A stretch of 64,000 nucleotides of DNA from Daedaleopsis sinensis (lineage: Eukaryota; Basidiomycota; Agaricomycetes; Polyporales; Polyporaceae): assembly GCA_033807695.1 (NCBI GenBank), contig CM066303.1:2356001-2420000 (forward strand), given 5' to 3'. A program made the position numbers and the translations under genes. How positions within the stretch are numbered: the first letter of the stretch is position 1; each line of letters opens with the position of its first letter. The notes beneath the pieces are model-generated. The model was not told where the DNA came from and searched no databases. It saw only the letters and a program-made list of their open reading frames with translations. Positions 10,916-21,860 of the stretch are shown piece after piece.

Positions 10916-11357
10916 TTCGATGGTCTGGTCGATACGACTGAGTGGGAAGACCAGTTCGTAGTATATTGAAGGAGGACCGTCCACCCCCCGTTCAGTAGCT
11001 CCCGATCATCTGCCTAAAAGAGACAATGTTCGAACGACTGTATGGTTCATGAAGAAGGATCCCGTGCCATATGAACGTCAGGCCTCATGTTCAGAGGCTC
11101 CGTTGCATAGACTGCTAGTAGGTGAACGTCATTACAATGACCTAGAACTTCAGCTTGCAAAATGCATACCAAGCATGATCATTAACTCAGGAACTTGACG
11201 AGGTTGATTGACCTAGTAAGTACGTCTGCTCGAAGTTGAACTTGTGTGATGGGTATGTGTGAGACGACGACTGTCTCGCCCCGTCTGCGGTCGCCATGTT
11301 CCCATCGGTTGTCCGTAACTGCGAACATCACCTTTCTCTCTACTCCATGCTCTGTGT
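10916..11357. other. intergenic, between P450 pseudogene and DUF1365 gene
   Basis: About 440 bp holding the duplication breakpoint of arm A and the promoter side of the DUF1365 gene. I see no gene and no clear TATA box. Confidence 0.5.
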
Positions 11358-13253
11358 ATGCTGCTCATCCTTGTATACGTAGCATTGGCAGCCGTCGCCG
11401 GCCTCGTCTGTTTGTACTGGATTATGATAGGAGATCGTGGCGGCGAGAGGGAGCGGGGGACGCGATTGGACGCGTACATTCTCGAGAACCAGGTTACCCA
11501 CGCCCGCCTGCTCCCTACGCCCTCCGCGCACGCATTCAGCTACCCCACGCTCGCCCTCCTCCTCTCTCTCGATGCACTCGAGGCGCACTCGCTCGATCTC
11601 GCCCGCGGCTGGCTCTTTGGCTATGGCGGCACGTCCTGGAGGGTCTCGGGGCTGCGCAGCGCGGCGTATCTCCTGCCGGACCCGCGGAGGAGCATCAAGG
11701 AGAAGCTCAGGGAGGTGCTGGGGCAGTATGGGCACGACGCGCGGCGGCTGGGCGAGGTGTGGCTGCTGACAATGCCGAGCTACATGGGGTATGAGGGCAT
11801 CAACCCGCTCACGGTACACTACTGTTATGAAAAGGCAGATGGCGACGGCAGGATGTTAGCATGGGTTGTGCTCGAGGTGTGTGTCTCCCCTCTCGCTATT
11901 CCCCTCTCGCTATTCTAGAATATACACATGTGCTTGCAAGATGCCCGGTTTCTAAACGCTTGCAAGATGCCCGGTTTCTAAACGGGCTACGCTGCTTCAA
12001 CCATGTACGCTTACAGTCGTGCTTGACAGATCCACAACACGTTTGGGGAGAAGCATGTGCATGTTCTCGAGCCTGGGGTGGACGAGGACGAGGATCCCCC
12101 GTCGGGGTATGGCTCGTCTTTCTGCGTCATGCGCACGACGACTGACGGCCTGTGCAGGTACGACCACCAATGGACCTTCGCTCGCGACTTCCACGTCTCC
12201 CCCTTCAACGACCGGCTCGGGCACTACCGTGTCTCCCTATCCGCTCCCCCTCCCCCATCCGCCCTCTCTCTCCGCGCCTCTCCCCCGCGCCCCAAAATAC
12301 GCATCCACCTCCACACGCCCGACGTAGACACCGCGAACGCAACCAGCCCCGGCCAGAGCTCAAGCTCGGGCGCAGTCGGCCCGCTCAAGCTCACCGCGAC
12401 GCTCGTCGCGCGGCGCGCCGTCCCGCTCACCGCGCCCAACCTCGTGCACGCGCTCGCCCGCTACCCGCTCGCGCTCTTCCTCTCGTTCGCCCGCATCCTC
12501 TACCACGCGTGGATCCTGCACTACACCAAGCGGCTCGACGTCTTCCCGCGCCCGGACCCGATGCCCGCCATGCGCACGGGAGACGGCGGGAGGCCCGACG
12601 AAGGCACGGGCAACGGGAAAGTGGCCAGCCGTGCGCATGGAGGCATAGGGTGGCAGGAGGAAGGGCCGCTGGAGGCGTTCTCGCGCCGCGCGGTCGAGCG
12701 GTTCCTCCGTCGACGCGTGGACGAGCTCGGTGTGCGTGTCGTGCTAGTGTCTGGGGACCCCTCTGCGCCCCGCCAGGTGTTCGCTCCTGCGTCGGGTCTA
12801 GCCTCCTCTGCGAGTAACGGTGCTGATCAAGACGAGCTCGTCGTGCACTACACGGCCCCGCGGTTCTTCAGCACGCTGGCGCTCGCCCCGTCAGCGGCCC
12901 ACATGCTCCTGCTTGCGCGGACAGAGGGTCTGTTCCGCGTGAGCTCGGCCGCGCTCTTCACGCGTGTGTTCGCGGTGAAGGGTGCCCCGGCATCGCTCGG
13001 TCGGCTATCGTGGACCCAGCGCGTGCGCACGGCGCTCTTGCCGGAGACGTTCGTGCGCTCTGCGCCGCTGCAGGGCGCGCGGCACCCGCTCGACGATGAC
13101 GCGGGGCTTGGGATGCTCCCGGTCCTGTGCCTGCTGCACTTGGGTGACTGGTTGGAGAAGACGGTCTTCACGGCGCTGAAGGCGCGCTTCGTTCCGGGGC
13201 TCGAGCCGTGGGGCAGGTGGGAGCGGGCTGCTGTGACGGTGCGCAATGCATAG
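11358..13253 (+). CDS. DUF1365 family protein, membrane-anchored
   Basis: The start gives an N-terminal membrane helix (MLLILVYVALAAVAGLVCLYW). The DUF1365 core follows: ILENQVTHARLLPTPSAHAFSYPT, LLLSLDALE, YLLPDP, LLTMPSYMGYEGINPLTVHYCYE. A 153-nt intron (11877-12029) joins LE to IHNTFGEKHVHVLEPG, and the second exon carries DHQWTFARDFHVSPFNDRLGHY and a C-terminal HAWILHYTKRLDVFPRPDP segment. DUF1365 proteins often sit near FAD-dependent desaturase- or fatty-acyl-modifying genes in bacteria, but their reaction is not established. The fungal protein is longer, with Pro- and Ser-rich insertions and a ~200-residue C-terminal extension. About 580 residues; stop at 13251-13253. Confidence 0.85.
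11887..11914 (+). repeat. perfect 14-bp tandem duplication in intron
   Basis: CCCCTCTCGCTATT occurs twice in a row (11887-11900, 11901-11914) inside the single intron of the DUF1365 gene. Confidence 0.95.
11932..11983 (+). repeat. perfect 26-bp tandem duplication in intron
   Basis: A 26-bp unit beginning GCTTGCAAGATGCC and ending TTTCTAAAC occurs twice in a row (11932-11957, 11958-11983), 17 bp after another tandem duplication in the same intron. The intron is 153 nt, against 50-65 nt for most others here, and the two duplications account for 40 nt of that. Confidence 0.95.
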
Positions 13254-13398
13254 AGACTCAGTTCTTGCCAAACCACTACTTAGATGTATGTGGACAGGGA
13301 CCTGGACCCTCGGATGTTTTGTGCTGCTGTCATGGACTGTATTCTACATGTTGCTACATCGCCCAGCGTCCTTGCCGCAAGACATGCGATGTGCCCGC

Positions 13399-14020
13399 TC
13401 AGTCCGTGAACAGCCCGCCCTCTCTCTCCCTCGGTATGTCCTCCGCGCTCCTCCCAGACCCTACGTGCACGCGGCGCTGCCCGCGCTGGATCTGGGCGAG
13501 CTCGTCGCGCCAGCCCTCGAGCTTGTGGAGGAGCGCGTCCTCGCCTCCGACGTCCCGAGACTGCATCTGGGCGATGACGTCTGCGAGCGCGCGCTCGAGG
13601 CGCGCGAAGGACGCGTCGATGGCCTCGACGGAGGGGCTCCCCTGCGCCGCGGGCGTGCGGGGCGCGCCGGTGCCCGGGACCGACGCTGCTGGCGCGGCTG
13701 TTTGGGTGCAAAGTTGTTAGTCGATCGCGCGCGCTTGGAACACGGACGGTGCGGAATCATTTTTATGGGTGCGAACCTTTGCAATTAGGATCGGAGTCGG
13801 GGAACACCTGCACTCCTGCTCAGTCTCTGCCCTGCTCTCTCATGGTATTCCTGTACATGGAGGACGTACCTGCCCTGGGTTCTCGCGCGACGGAGAGGGC
13901 GGGAGACCGGACGCGTGGTGGCCGGGGAACTTGGCGTCGGCTGGAAGGATTTAATGGGTGGCCATGGGCGACCCTGCCTGCGCTCGAGCTCGAGGACTGC
14001 TCACCGTTTCCGAGAGACAT
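13399..14020 (-). CDS. small hypothetical protein with C-terminal helical region
   Basis: I do not recognise the family. The start at 14018-14020 gives MSLGNGEQSSSSSAGRVAHG and a Pro/Arg-rich stretch ending VAREPRA. A GTACGT donor (GCAG|GTACGT) and an AAACAG acceptor join it in frame to AAPAASVPGTGAPRTPAAQG, followed by SVEAIDASFARLERALADVIAQMQ and LLHKLEGWRDELAQIQRGQRRV, then DIPREREGGLFTD and stop at 13399-13401. The last part has the composition and spacing of a short amphipathic helix or coiled coil. A further intron inside exon 1 (AACG|GTGAGC) would also be in frame, so the N-terminus is uncertain. It converges with the DUF1365 gene, 145 bp between stops. Confidence 0.6.
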
Positions 14021-14822
14021 TGCGAAAGTAAGAGTGAACGGTATACGGGTGGGAGGTAGGAAGTACCTGCGCGTTTCCCAGTGGACGACCGTGGCGTTGA
14101 GGAGCTATGACATCATCATGGGGTTAACATGACCGGAGGAGGTTTCCGAAACTGGCAGGATTGACTCTCAGATCTTTGTTACCACATACATACATGTATG
14201 AGATCTCGATGCCATGTGCATCGAATCGCTGCAGGCCGCGGAGGTTAGTCAAACCATGCTGCCGCTGACGACGTCGACGAGCATTGGGCATGGTGGATCC
14301 TTCTACCCACAGTGGCACTGGCAGTGACTGACACTAGTCTCTTGCAAGGGTGTAGAAGTTCACGTCTAATTAGACTGTATTGAATTGGTAAAGTTAGTAA
14401 ACCTACTGTAGGACAGCTAGACCATCCCCCTTATTCAATGAGTGAGAAACGGCTCATCTAGCTGACATAAACTCACCGCTGTTCCGCTCCTTCAAGTTGT
14501 CAACGTGCCATCTGCCAGGGCCCAGGATCAGTGATTATTGCAGTTCGTGATGCAGTTCGTGTATTAACCCCCTTCAACCAAAATATCCTCTCGCACGCTG
14601 GGCCAAAAAGTCGCTGTGCTGAGTCTCTGTACTCAGTACAGAGGCCCGTCATCGTTGCTTTAGCAACTGCGCCGATTATCGAAATTGTTATCACTATACA
14701 TAGGGCACTTACTTCTCCGAGAATATCGGGGTTCGGACCACGTTACGTGCCGTTGATTGACCGGCCCCTGTGCCGAGGAAAGGAGAAGGCACACGTATAC
14801 CTGTCGATCTCAGGCTGCTGCG

Positions 14823-14830
14823 TATATAAA
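14823..14830 (+). promoter_or_regulatory. TATA box of P450 gene
   Basis: TATATAAA about 205 bp upstream of the P450 start at 15036. The spacing implies a 5' leader of roughly 170 nt that would include the CAC repeat, unless that leader is spliced. Confidence 0.6.
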
Positions 14831-14867
14831 CCGTGCTCTGAAGAAAGCACACTTCCGCAACCTTGCT

Positions 14868-14894
14868 CACCACCACCACCACCACCACCACCAC
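14868..14894 (+). repeat. (CAC)9 microsatellite in P450 leader
   Basis: Nine uninterrupted CAC units between the TATA box and the P450 start codon, so probably in the transcribed leader. Confidence 0.9.
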
Positions 14895-15035
14895 ACTGCA
14901 CCTACTGCACCCAAGGGCCGAACACATTAAGCACACCCCCTCACTGATCGGAAATTCCCGCAAGGGCTTTGGACTGCGCAGCCACAGCGATTCTGGAATC
15001 TGAATCTCAACTAGCGCTCCACACATACACCCATC

Positions 15036-17479
15036 ATGTTTCCTGCCAGTCTCACTGCCGGCAACATCCTCATAGGCTCAATCTTGGGCCTAGTAGGGGT
15101 GTTGCTATGGTCCGCTCGCACCTTCATACGTCTAGCGTTGTCCAAGACAGCGCTGCAGAACCTCCCTGGGCCGCCTTCCGACAGCTGGTTGTGGGGTAAT
15201 TTCAAGGTCATCCAAGAAGAACAGAATTCCGTGCCCCAGGAGCGGTGGGCACAGGAGTATGGCTCTAACAATCTCATGTATCGCGGCATTGTCGGGGTCG
15301 GTACGCTCATGCTTCATAGAGCTCGAAGCATCGGCTAACACTGTGCCTCCCTTGAGCAGATACCGCGCCTGTGGACTACAGACACTCGCGCGCTGAACCA
15401 CATCCTCACCCACTCCGTTGACTACCAGAAGCCCGAAGAGTCACGCAACAATCTTGCCAAGATCGTCGGCAAAGGTGCGTCTCACTCCGTCTCGCCTGCT
15501 AGTACCGATACTCTAACTGTTTCCCTTCCAGGCGTTCTCTTTACCGAAGGTAAGAATCGATTGAACAGCGAAAAATACTGGGAGTAGTCTGACTTTTGTC
15601 CTTTCCGGCAGCTGAGCAACATAGGCAACAGGTGCAACGCTTCGTCACCTCTCTCATCTATGCCCATGAATACTCACATTTTCGCCGTGTCTTTTTAGCG
15701 GAGAATCATGGTGCGTTGCCCTCTCCCACGCTGTCGCGAGCACCGTATTCACAGCGTTGCTGGTCGCTCAGAATCCCGCTTTTGGACCTTCGCAAATCCG
15801 TGAGCTTACGAGCATATTCGTGGACAAGTCTATCGAGGTATTGTGATTGCGTTGGGATTCGACCGCGGGCGCTCATGGATACTCAATAGCTGCGCGATGC
15901 ATGGGCTGCAGAGCTCAGCAAAGGCACTGATGAGCGTGCTCGTATCGACGTTTTGACCTGGCTAAGCAGGATGACCCTGGACGTTATCGGCCTGGCGGGT
16001 GAGTTCACGTCCGGCGTGTGCAGAGCGACAGATTGCTCATCACTCCGTGTAGGCTTCAACTACCCCTTCGACAACCTGAGCGGAAAGCCCAACGAGCTTG
16101 TCGCGGCCTTTACCGAGATATTCAACCCGCCACGCATCACGATCCTCATGATCCTCAGGAACTTCTTCCCCATCCTCAGCATCATCGTATGTGTTCCGAT
16201 CTTATCGCCTGAAGACTGCTACTTCAACTCTTCTCACTACTCGATCAGCCCGACGAGCGGACTCGCCGTCTCGACTACGCGCAAGCTGTCATGCGGAGGA
16301 TTGGCTTGCGGCTCGTCGCTGAGAAGAAGGCCGAGATCACGCGCGAGAACGCGGAGAGTAAAGAGAAGTTCGCGGGCAGGGACTCGCGTGCGCGCGATCT
16401 GCTCAGTCTGCTCCTCCGCGCGAACATGGCGACCGACATCCCGGACAACCAAAGGCTGTCTGACGAGGACGTGCTCGGGCGTACGTTCATCTCTCCGCAT
16501 CGCGACACATCCGTGCATACGCTTACAAACCATCGCGTCGTCGTGTAGAGGTTCCTACGTGAGTTCGCGTGCCTCCATGAGTCCTCACCGCGTCCATCCT
16601 CTGATCGTTCCGGCCTGGTGTGCAGTTTCCTTGTCGCGGGCCACGAGACGACGAGCTCGGCCACGACCTGGTGTCTGTTCGCCCTCACCCAGGCCCCAGA
16701 AGTGCAGAAGAAGCTGCGCGCGGAGCTCCTCGCGGTCGGGACGGACACGCCGTCGATGGACGAGCTTTCGGAGCTGCCGTACCTCGACGCGGTCGTGCGC
16801 GAGACTCTGCGCGTGCACGCACCTGTCCCGACGACGATCCGGGTCGCGATGAAGGACGACGTGATCCCCGTCGCGGAGCCGTTCGTCGATCGGTACGGGC
16901 AAGTGCAGGACTGCATCAGGTGAGTCGTCCACGCTCAGCAAATGTTTGCGTGAACAGCGTGCTGAGCGCCCTCTATCGACGATGTGCAGGATCTCGAAGG
17001 GGAACCCTATTTTCATCCCGATTCTCTCCCTCAACCGCTCCAAGAAGCTGTGGGGCGAGGACGCGTTCGAGTTCAAGTAAGCCTGTCTCCCCTTGCCTTA
17101 CCTGGTCGCACCGCGCTCATCCCGACGGCGCGGCAGGCCCGAGCGCTGGGAGAACCCCCCGGAGGCGGTCTCGAGCATCCCGGGGGTGTGGGGCCACATG
17201 CTCACCTTCCTCGGGGGCCCGCGCGCATGCATCGGGTACCGCTTCACCCTCATCGAGTGCGTGTTCTCCCTCTCTTGCGTAAAAGTCGGCCATGCTAACA
17301 GGGTCGTCGATAGGATGAAGGCGATCATCTTCACGCTCGTGCGCGCGTTCGAGTTCGAGCTCGCGGTCCCGGTCGAGGACATCGAGAAGAAATCGTCCGT
17401 CGTGCAGCGGCCGATCCTGAAGAGCGACCCCAAGGCTGGAGGGCAGATGCCGCTGCTGGTGAAGAGGGTCAAGGCGTAG
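15036..17479 (+). CDS. cytochrome P450 monooxygenase (intact copy)
   Basis: ER-anchored heme monooxygenase; substrate unknown. N-terminal anchor [18 protein letters not shown], then the Pro hinge [13 protein letters not shown]. Further segments are [29 protein letters not shown] [10 protein letters not shown] joined to FNYPFDNL, the I-helix [15 protein letters not shown], ExxR in [10 protein letters not shown], the PERW motif, and the heme loop [13 protein letters not shown] with the Cys ligand. It ends [10 protein letters not shown], stop at 17477-17479. The model needs very small exons: 18 nt at 15532-15549 (VLFTE), 12 nt at 15699-15710 (RRIM) and 10 nt at 16549-16558 (QVPT), each with in-frame GT and AG sites. 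Motifs resemble agaricomycete families such as CYP5150/CYP512, but the family is not assigned. Its 3' half has an inverted pseudogene copy at 9653-10915. Confidence 0.9.
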
Positions 17480-17808
17480 GGTACACAGACGGACTAGTTT
17501 GTATCAGGAACGATGCCAGTGGCTGACTTACTGTACAAGATACGATCGGACTCGGACTCCATGTAGGCACGCGCACTTGACACGCACACTCGTTACAGTT
17601 ATACTTGGATTCTTATTTATCACTGTGGGATTGAGCGAATAAGTGCTGGAGGAGATAGCACATGGTGCCACGCCACGTACTAATTGGCGTCGAACGCGGT
17701 AGCGTCCGCCGTCACAGCAGCGGCTGAGGTTGGAATTGTAACGTGAGTCTGGTTAATTTCTGGTTAACAACGCCGCATGTTTGAGCACGGTAGGTATCAG
17801 TATCGCAG
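16130..17808 (+). repeat. inverted segmental duplication, arm B
   Basis: Counterpart of 9285-10915. Similarity starts in the exon around [14 protein letters not shown] and continues about 330 bp past the P450 stop. The flank up to 17808 holds no gene. The remaining 240 bp before the aconitase stop are also empty. Confidence 0.88.
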
Positions 17809-18049
17809 GCACCTGCAGACTACATGATGCATGAAGGGTGCCGGTGAACTTTAACGTTGAGGGTTCGTGTCATGCGAATTCATTACACAAAATAAGAAAT
17901 TAAAACAAGTAGCCGTGAGTAGCATCCTACAACGAGAACGACAGGTAAGCTATAGCTAGTGGCGGCGTCCGGGAGTGGCGATCGTCCGCATCCAGGACCA
18001 TATGCATGCATCTATCCACGCTCCTTCCCATACGCAAAGCACTCAGCGC

Positions 18050-20868
18050 TCACTGGTTGCCCTTCGCCTTCGCTGCCATCTGTACACGCACGCACGACGT
18101 CAGCGACCCGATCTCACTATCAACTTGTGGGAAATACACGTACGAGGTTAAGCGCAGACCCAGCCTTGAACCACTCGATCTGGCCCTCGTTGAAGCTGTG
18201 CGCGAGCTCGATCTCCTCCTTCGAGCCGTCCTCGTGCTTGAGCACGAGCGTGAGGTTCTTGCCGGGGGCGAACGACTCGAGCCCGAGGATGTCGACCTTG
18301 TCCGACGGGCGGACCTTGTCGTAGTCGTCGGGGTTCGCGAACGTGAGCGCGAGCATGCCCTGCTTCTTCAGGTTCGTCTCGTGGATACGCGCGAAGGAGC
18401 GGGTGATGATCGCGAGGCCGCCGAGGAAGCGCGGCTCGAGCGCGGCGTGCTCGCGCGAGGAGCCCTCGCCGTAGTTGTGGTCACCGACAACGACCCACTT
18501 GATGCCGTGGTCGCGGTAGTACGCGGCGGTCTGGGGGACAGCGCCGAACTCGCCCGTGATCTGGTTCTTGATCTTGTTCGCCTCGCCGTTCTCAGAGTTG
18601 ATGGCGCCGATCAAGCAGTTTTGGGAGATGTTCTCGAGGTGACCGCGGTACTTGAGCCAGGGACCACCAGCAGAGATGTGGTCAGTCGCTGGGATACGGA
18701 CGTCAGCACCATGTTCTCGCGCTCGTGAAGGGCCGGTAACTTACTGCACTTGCCCTTAACCTTGATGAGAATGGGGAGGTCGGTGGGGGTCTTGCCATCC
18801 CAAGGCTTGAAGGGCTTGAGCAGCTGAAGACGCTCAGACTTGGGGTCAACAGCAACCTGGACAGACGCGCGGTCGGCAGGAGGAGCCTGGAAGGTGTCTT
18901 GGCCGGGGTCGTAGCCGCGAGGGGGGAGTTCGTGGCCAGCGGGGTCGGAGAACTTGAAGGGCTTGCCATCGGAGCCGGTGAGGGTGTCAGTGAGCGGGTT
19001 GAAGCGGAGGTCGCCAGCGAAGGTCATAGCAGTGACGATGTCGGGGGAAGCAACGAAGGCGTGGGTGGCAGGGTTCGCGTCGTTACGGCCGGTGAAGTTA
19101 CGGTTGTACGAGGTGATGATGGAGTTAGCCTCACCCTTCTTGACATCGCGACGGTCCCACTGGCCGATACAGGGTCCGCAAGCGTTGGCGAGGACGATAC
19201 CACCAGCGTTCTCGAAGGTCTCGATGATACCGTCGCGCTCGATGGTGGCACGAACCTGCTCGGATCCGGGGGTGACGGTGAACTTGCTCTTGGTCTGGAG
19301 TCCGTGGGTGGCAGCCTCCTTGGCAATTGCAGCAGAACGGGCCATGTCCTCGTATGAAGAGTTGGTGCAGGAACCGATGAGGCCAACCTTGAGCTCAGCA
19401 GGCCAGCCGTTCTTCTCTACCTCCTTCTTGAACTGCGAGATAGGGGTAGCAAGATCGGGGGTGAAGGGACCGTTGATGTGGGGCTCGAGCTCGGACAGGT
19501 TCTATGCCACGCGACAGATCAACAAAATGTTGTAGGTACTGCGACGTGGTACTCACGATTTCGATAGTCTGGTCATACTCGGCACCCTTGTCAGCCTTAA
19601 GGTTGTGCTGGAACTTCTTGGCGTAGTTGGCAATGTCAGCACGCTTGGTGGCGTTGAGGTAGTCGGCCATACGGTGGTTGAAGGGGAAGAGGGAGGTCGT
19701 CGCACCAATCTCGGCACCCATGTTGCAGATCGTGGCCATACCCGTGCATGAGAGGGACTCGACACCAGAGCCAGTGTACTCAACGATAGCGCCGGTACCA
19801 CCCTTGACGGTCAAGATGCCAGCAACCTTGAGGATGACGTCTGGGGCAGGTTTAGGAAGGTGGAAATCGCTGAATGTAAAGCATTACGCACCTTTGGGTG
19901 TAGTCCAGCCACCAATCTTGCCAGTAAGGTTCACCTGAATGACCTTCGGGCACTTCAACTCCCAGGGCAGGCCAGCCATGACATCAACCGCATCCGCACC
20001 GCCGACACCGCAAGCAACCATGCCGAGACCACCAGCGTTAGGAGTGTGCGAGTCCGTACCGATCATCATGCCGCCGGGGAATGCGTAGTTCTCGAGGATG
20101 ATCTGGTGAATGATACCGGAACCGGGCCTCCAGAAGCCAAGGCCATACTGAATGAAAGAATCTGGTTGAGCTTGCCTGCGCAGGACCAAAGAAGAGGGAC
20201 CCATACCTTGGCCGTCGCCGTCGCCAAAAAGTCATATACCTCCTTGTTGATGTTGATTGCCCTCTCCAAATCCTTGACACCGCCAATCTGGGCCTCGATG
20301 AGATGGTCACAGTGGACGGTGGTCGGGACCGCGGCGGTGTCCATTCCTGCAGACATGAATTGGAGGATGGCCATCTGTGCGAAACGCATGACGTCAATTT
20401 TTATTCACGTGCGTGCGCGAGAGTGACGAACCTGAGCGGTGGCATCCTGACACGCAACCCGCTGTGGAGACAGATAAGGATGAGCAACGAGCGCAGGGGC
20501 GGCGGGAGGAGGCGCATATACGCACGTCAGGGCGAAGCTTGAGGTAGCTCGTGCCACGTTCGATGTCCTGATTGTGCGGGTCGTCGAGGTGACCGTACAC
20601 AATCTTTTCCGAGAGAGTCAGGGGACGCTTGAGCCTTTCGGGGGGGTCAGACGCGTTACAGAGAGCATTGGAGGGGGTGTAAAACGGACCTGTCGCGGAC
20701 AACGGCGAGGTTGTCCTCGATGCGCTGGTAGTTGATGTATGCGTTGGGCTCGAGGAGGGACATGGGGACCTTTGTGGCCCCGATGGGCTCAGCAGCGGTG
20801 GCCATGCCTGCGGCCAGCCGCTGGAGCGACCGCTTGGCGGCTCTCGTCGTGGAGGCGAGGTTGAGCAT
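18050..20868 (-). CDS. ACO1: aconitate hydratase, mitochondrial
   Basis: TCA-cycle 4Fe-4S enzyme that isomerises citrate and isocitrate via cis-aconitate. The start at 20866-20868 gives [21 protein letters not shown], an Arg/Ser/Ala-rich, acid-free matrix-targeting sequence. Exons in order include [83 protein letters not shown], then the cluster ligands in [14 protein letters not shown] and [11 protein letters not shown]. The swivel domain has [40 protein letters not shown] and [19 protein letters not shown] short last exon (MAAKAKGNQ) follows a GTACGT..GTACAG intron; stop TGA at 18050-18052. About 760-780 residues, normal for the family, and all catalytic segments are intact. Confidence 0.97.
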
Positions 20869-21860
20869 GTCGTTGGAGGAAGTCGAAGAAACGACGGGAC
20901 CAACGACGAGGAGGAGGAGATCAAGTTGTGCGCGGCAAAAGCCGGGGGCCCACTGACGAATTTATCGCCGCTGATTGGTGTCGGACGCCCCCTCCGAACA
21001 TGTCCGCTCACCCTCCGCCCCTTCGGCTCTCCCGGCCTCTTCCTCTCCGGCCGAGCAATCTCTCCCCGCCCATTGGTCCGCGCCCCATCCGACTCCCCGA
21101 CGCCCACCCCGAATTCAACGTCCCTCCCGCGCGCGACGACGCGCGAGCCTCTCGCGGACGACGACAACGACCGCGATGGCAACACACAAGTACACGCGGG
21201 CGTCGCACGATATACCCGAAGCACGGCATTTCCTCGCATTTCCGCGCGCGGCTCGTCCACGTAGGCGACCCCCGCGCGACGGAAAACACATGGATCCGCT
21301 TTTGGCGCCACTGGCACGCGCAGATCTGGTCTGCAGACCGGTGGCTGGCACTGGCTGCCCGTCGGACCCTGTCCTGCTCGCATGAGAAGCCTTGCGAGCT
21401 CCGTTCCAGGATGGTCGAGAGCGACCGTAGATTCGTGGTCACCCCTGACGTCGGTCTCCCGAAGTCTGCGCAATAACTCCGATGACCGCACACCATGTCC
21501 GCACAAGCCCGCATATCTGAGAAGGTGCACCTGGTGGCTAAGTATATACAGCCGTGGCACGAGGGTAACGTCGACGAAGAGATAGCAAAGGCACAACAAA
21601 GCAAATGGGATATCGAGGAACGAAGCTCATACTCCAAATATAAAGGAGCAGCGTTAGCTAACCGATAACTACGGGTGGTGGTGGTCGTATTACTTCTACA
21701 CGTACAGCTCACATACATGCCGCATGTCACCTACATCCCACTCAGTCTTCCAGTCTAAGATGAGCACACCGTCAGAGTCTAATCCAACCAACCGCACACG
21801 AAGCCCTCACCGCCCCTTCCCCCCCGCCCAGCCCAGCCCAGCGCCCCGCTCAACCCTGCA
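20869..21860. other. aconitase promoter region and 3' flank of RasGEF gene
   Basis: About 1 kb between two minus-strand genes. It is GC-rich with long open frames on both strands (one 401 residues), but these are low-complexity Arg/Pro/Ser readings with no domain. I treat them as chance frames and see no other gene. Confidence 0.5.

Larger units (their letters stand above)
14021..15035. other. intergenic, promoter side of small protein and of P450
   Basis: About 1 kb between two divergently transcribed genes. It contains a TATA box and a CAC repeat belonging to the P450 gene. I found no gene in it. Confidence 0.55.

Noticed and set aside
14868..14894. CAC run as part of a CRISPR-like or telomeric repeat
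   Set aside because: It is a plain trinucleotide microsatellite in the P450 leader, with no spacers and no telomere motif.
20394..21599. 401-codon minus-strand frame upstream of and overlapping the aconitase 5' end
   Set aside because: Its 3' part overlaps aconitase exons in another frame and the rest is low-complexity Arg/Ser/Pro sequence from GC-rich DNA; no domain.
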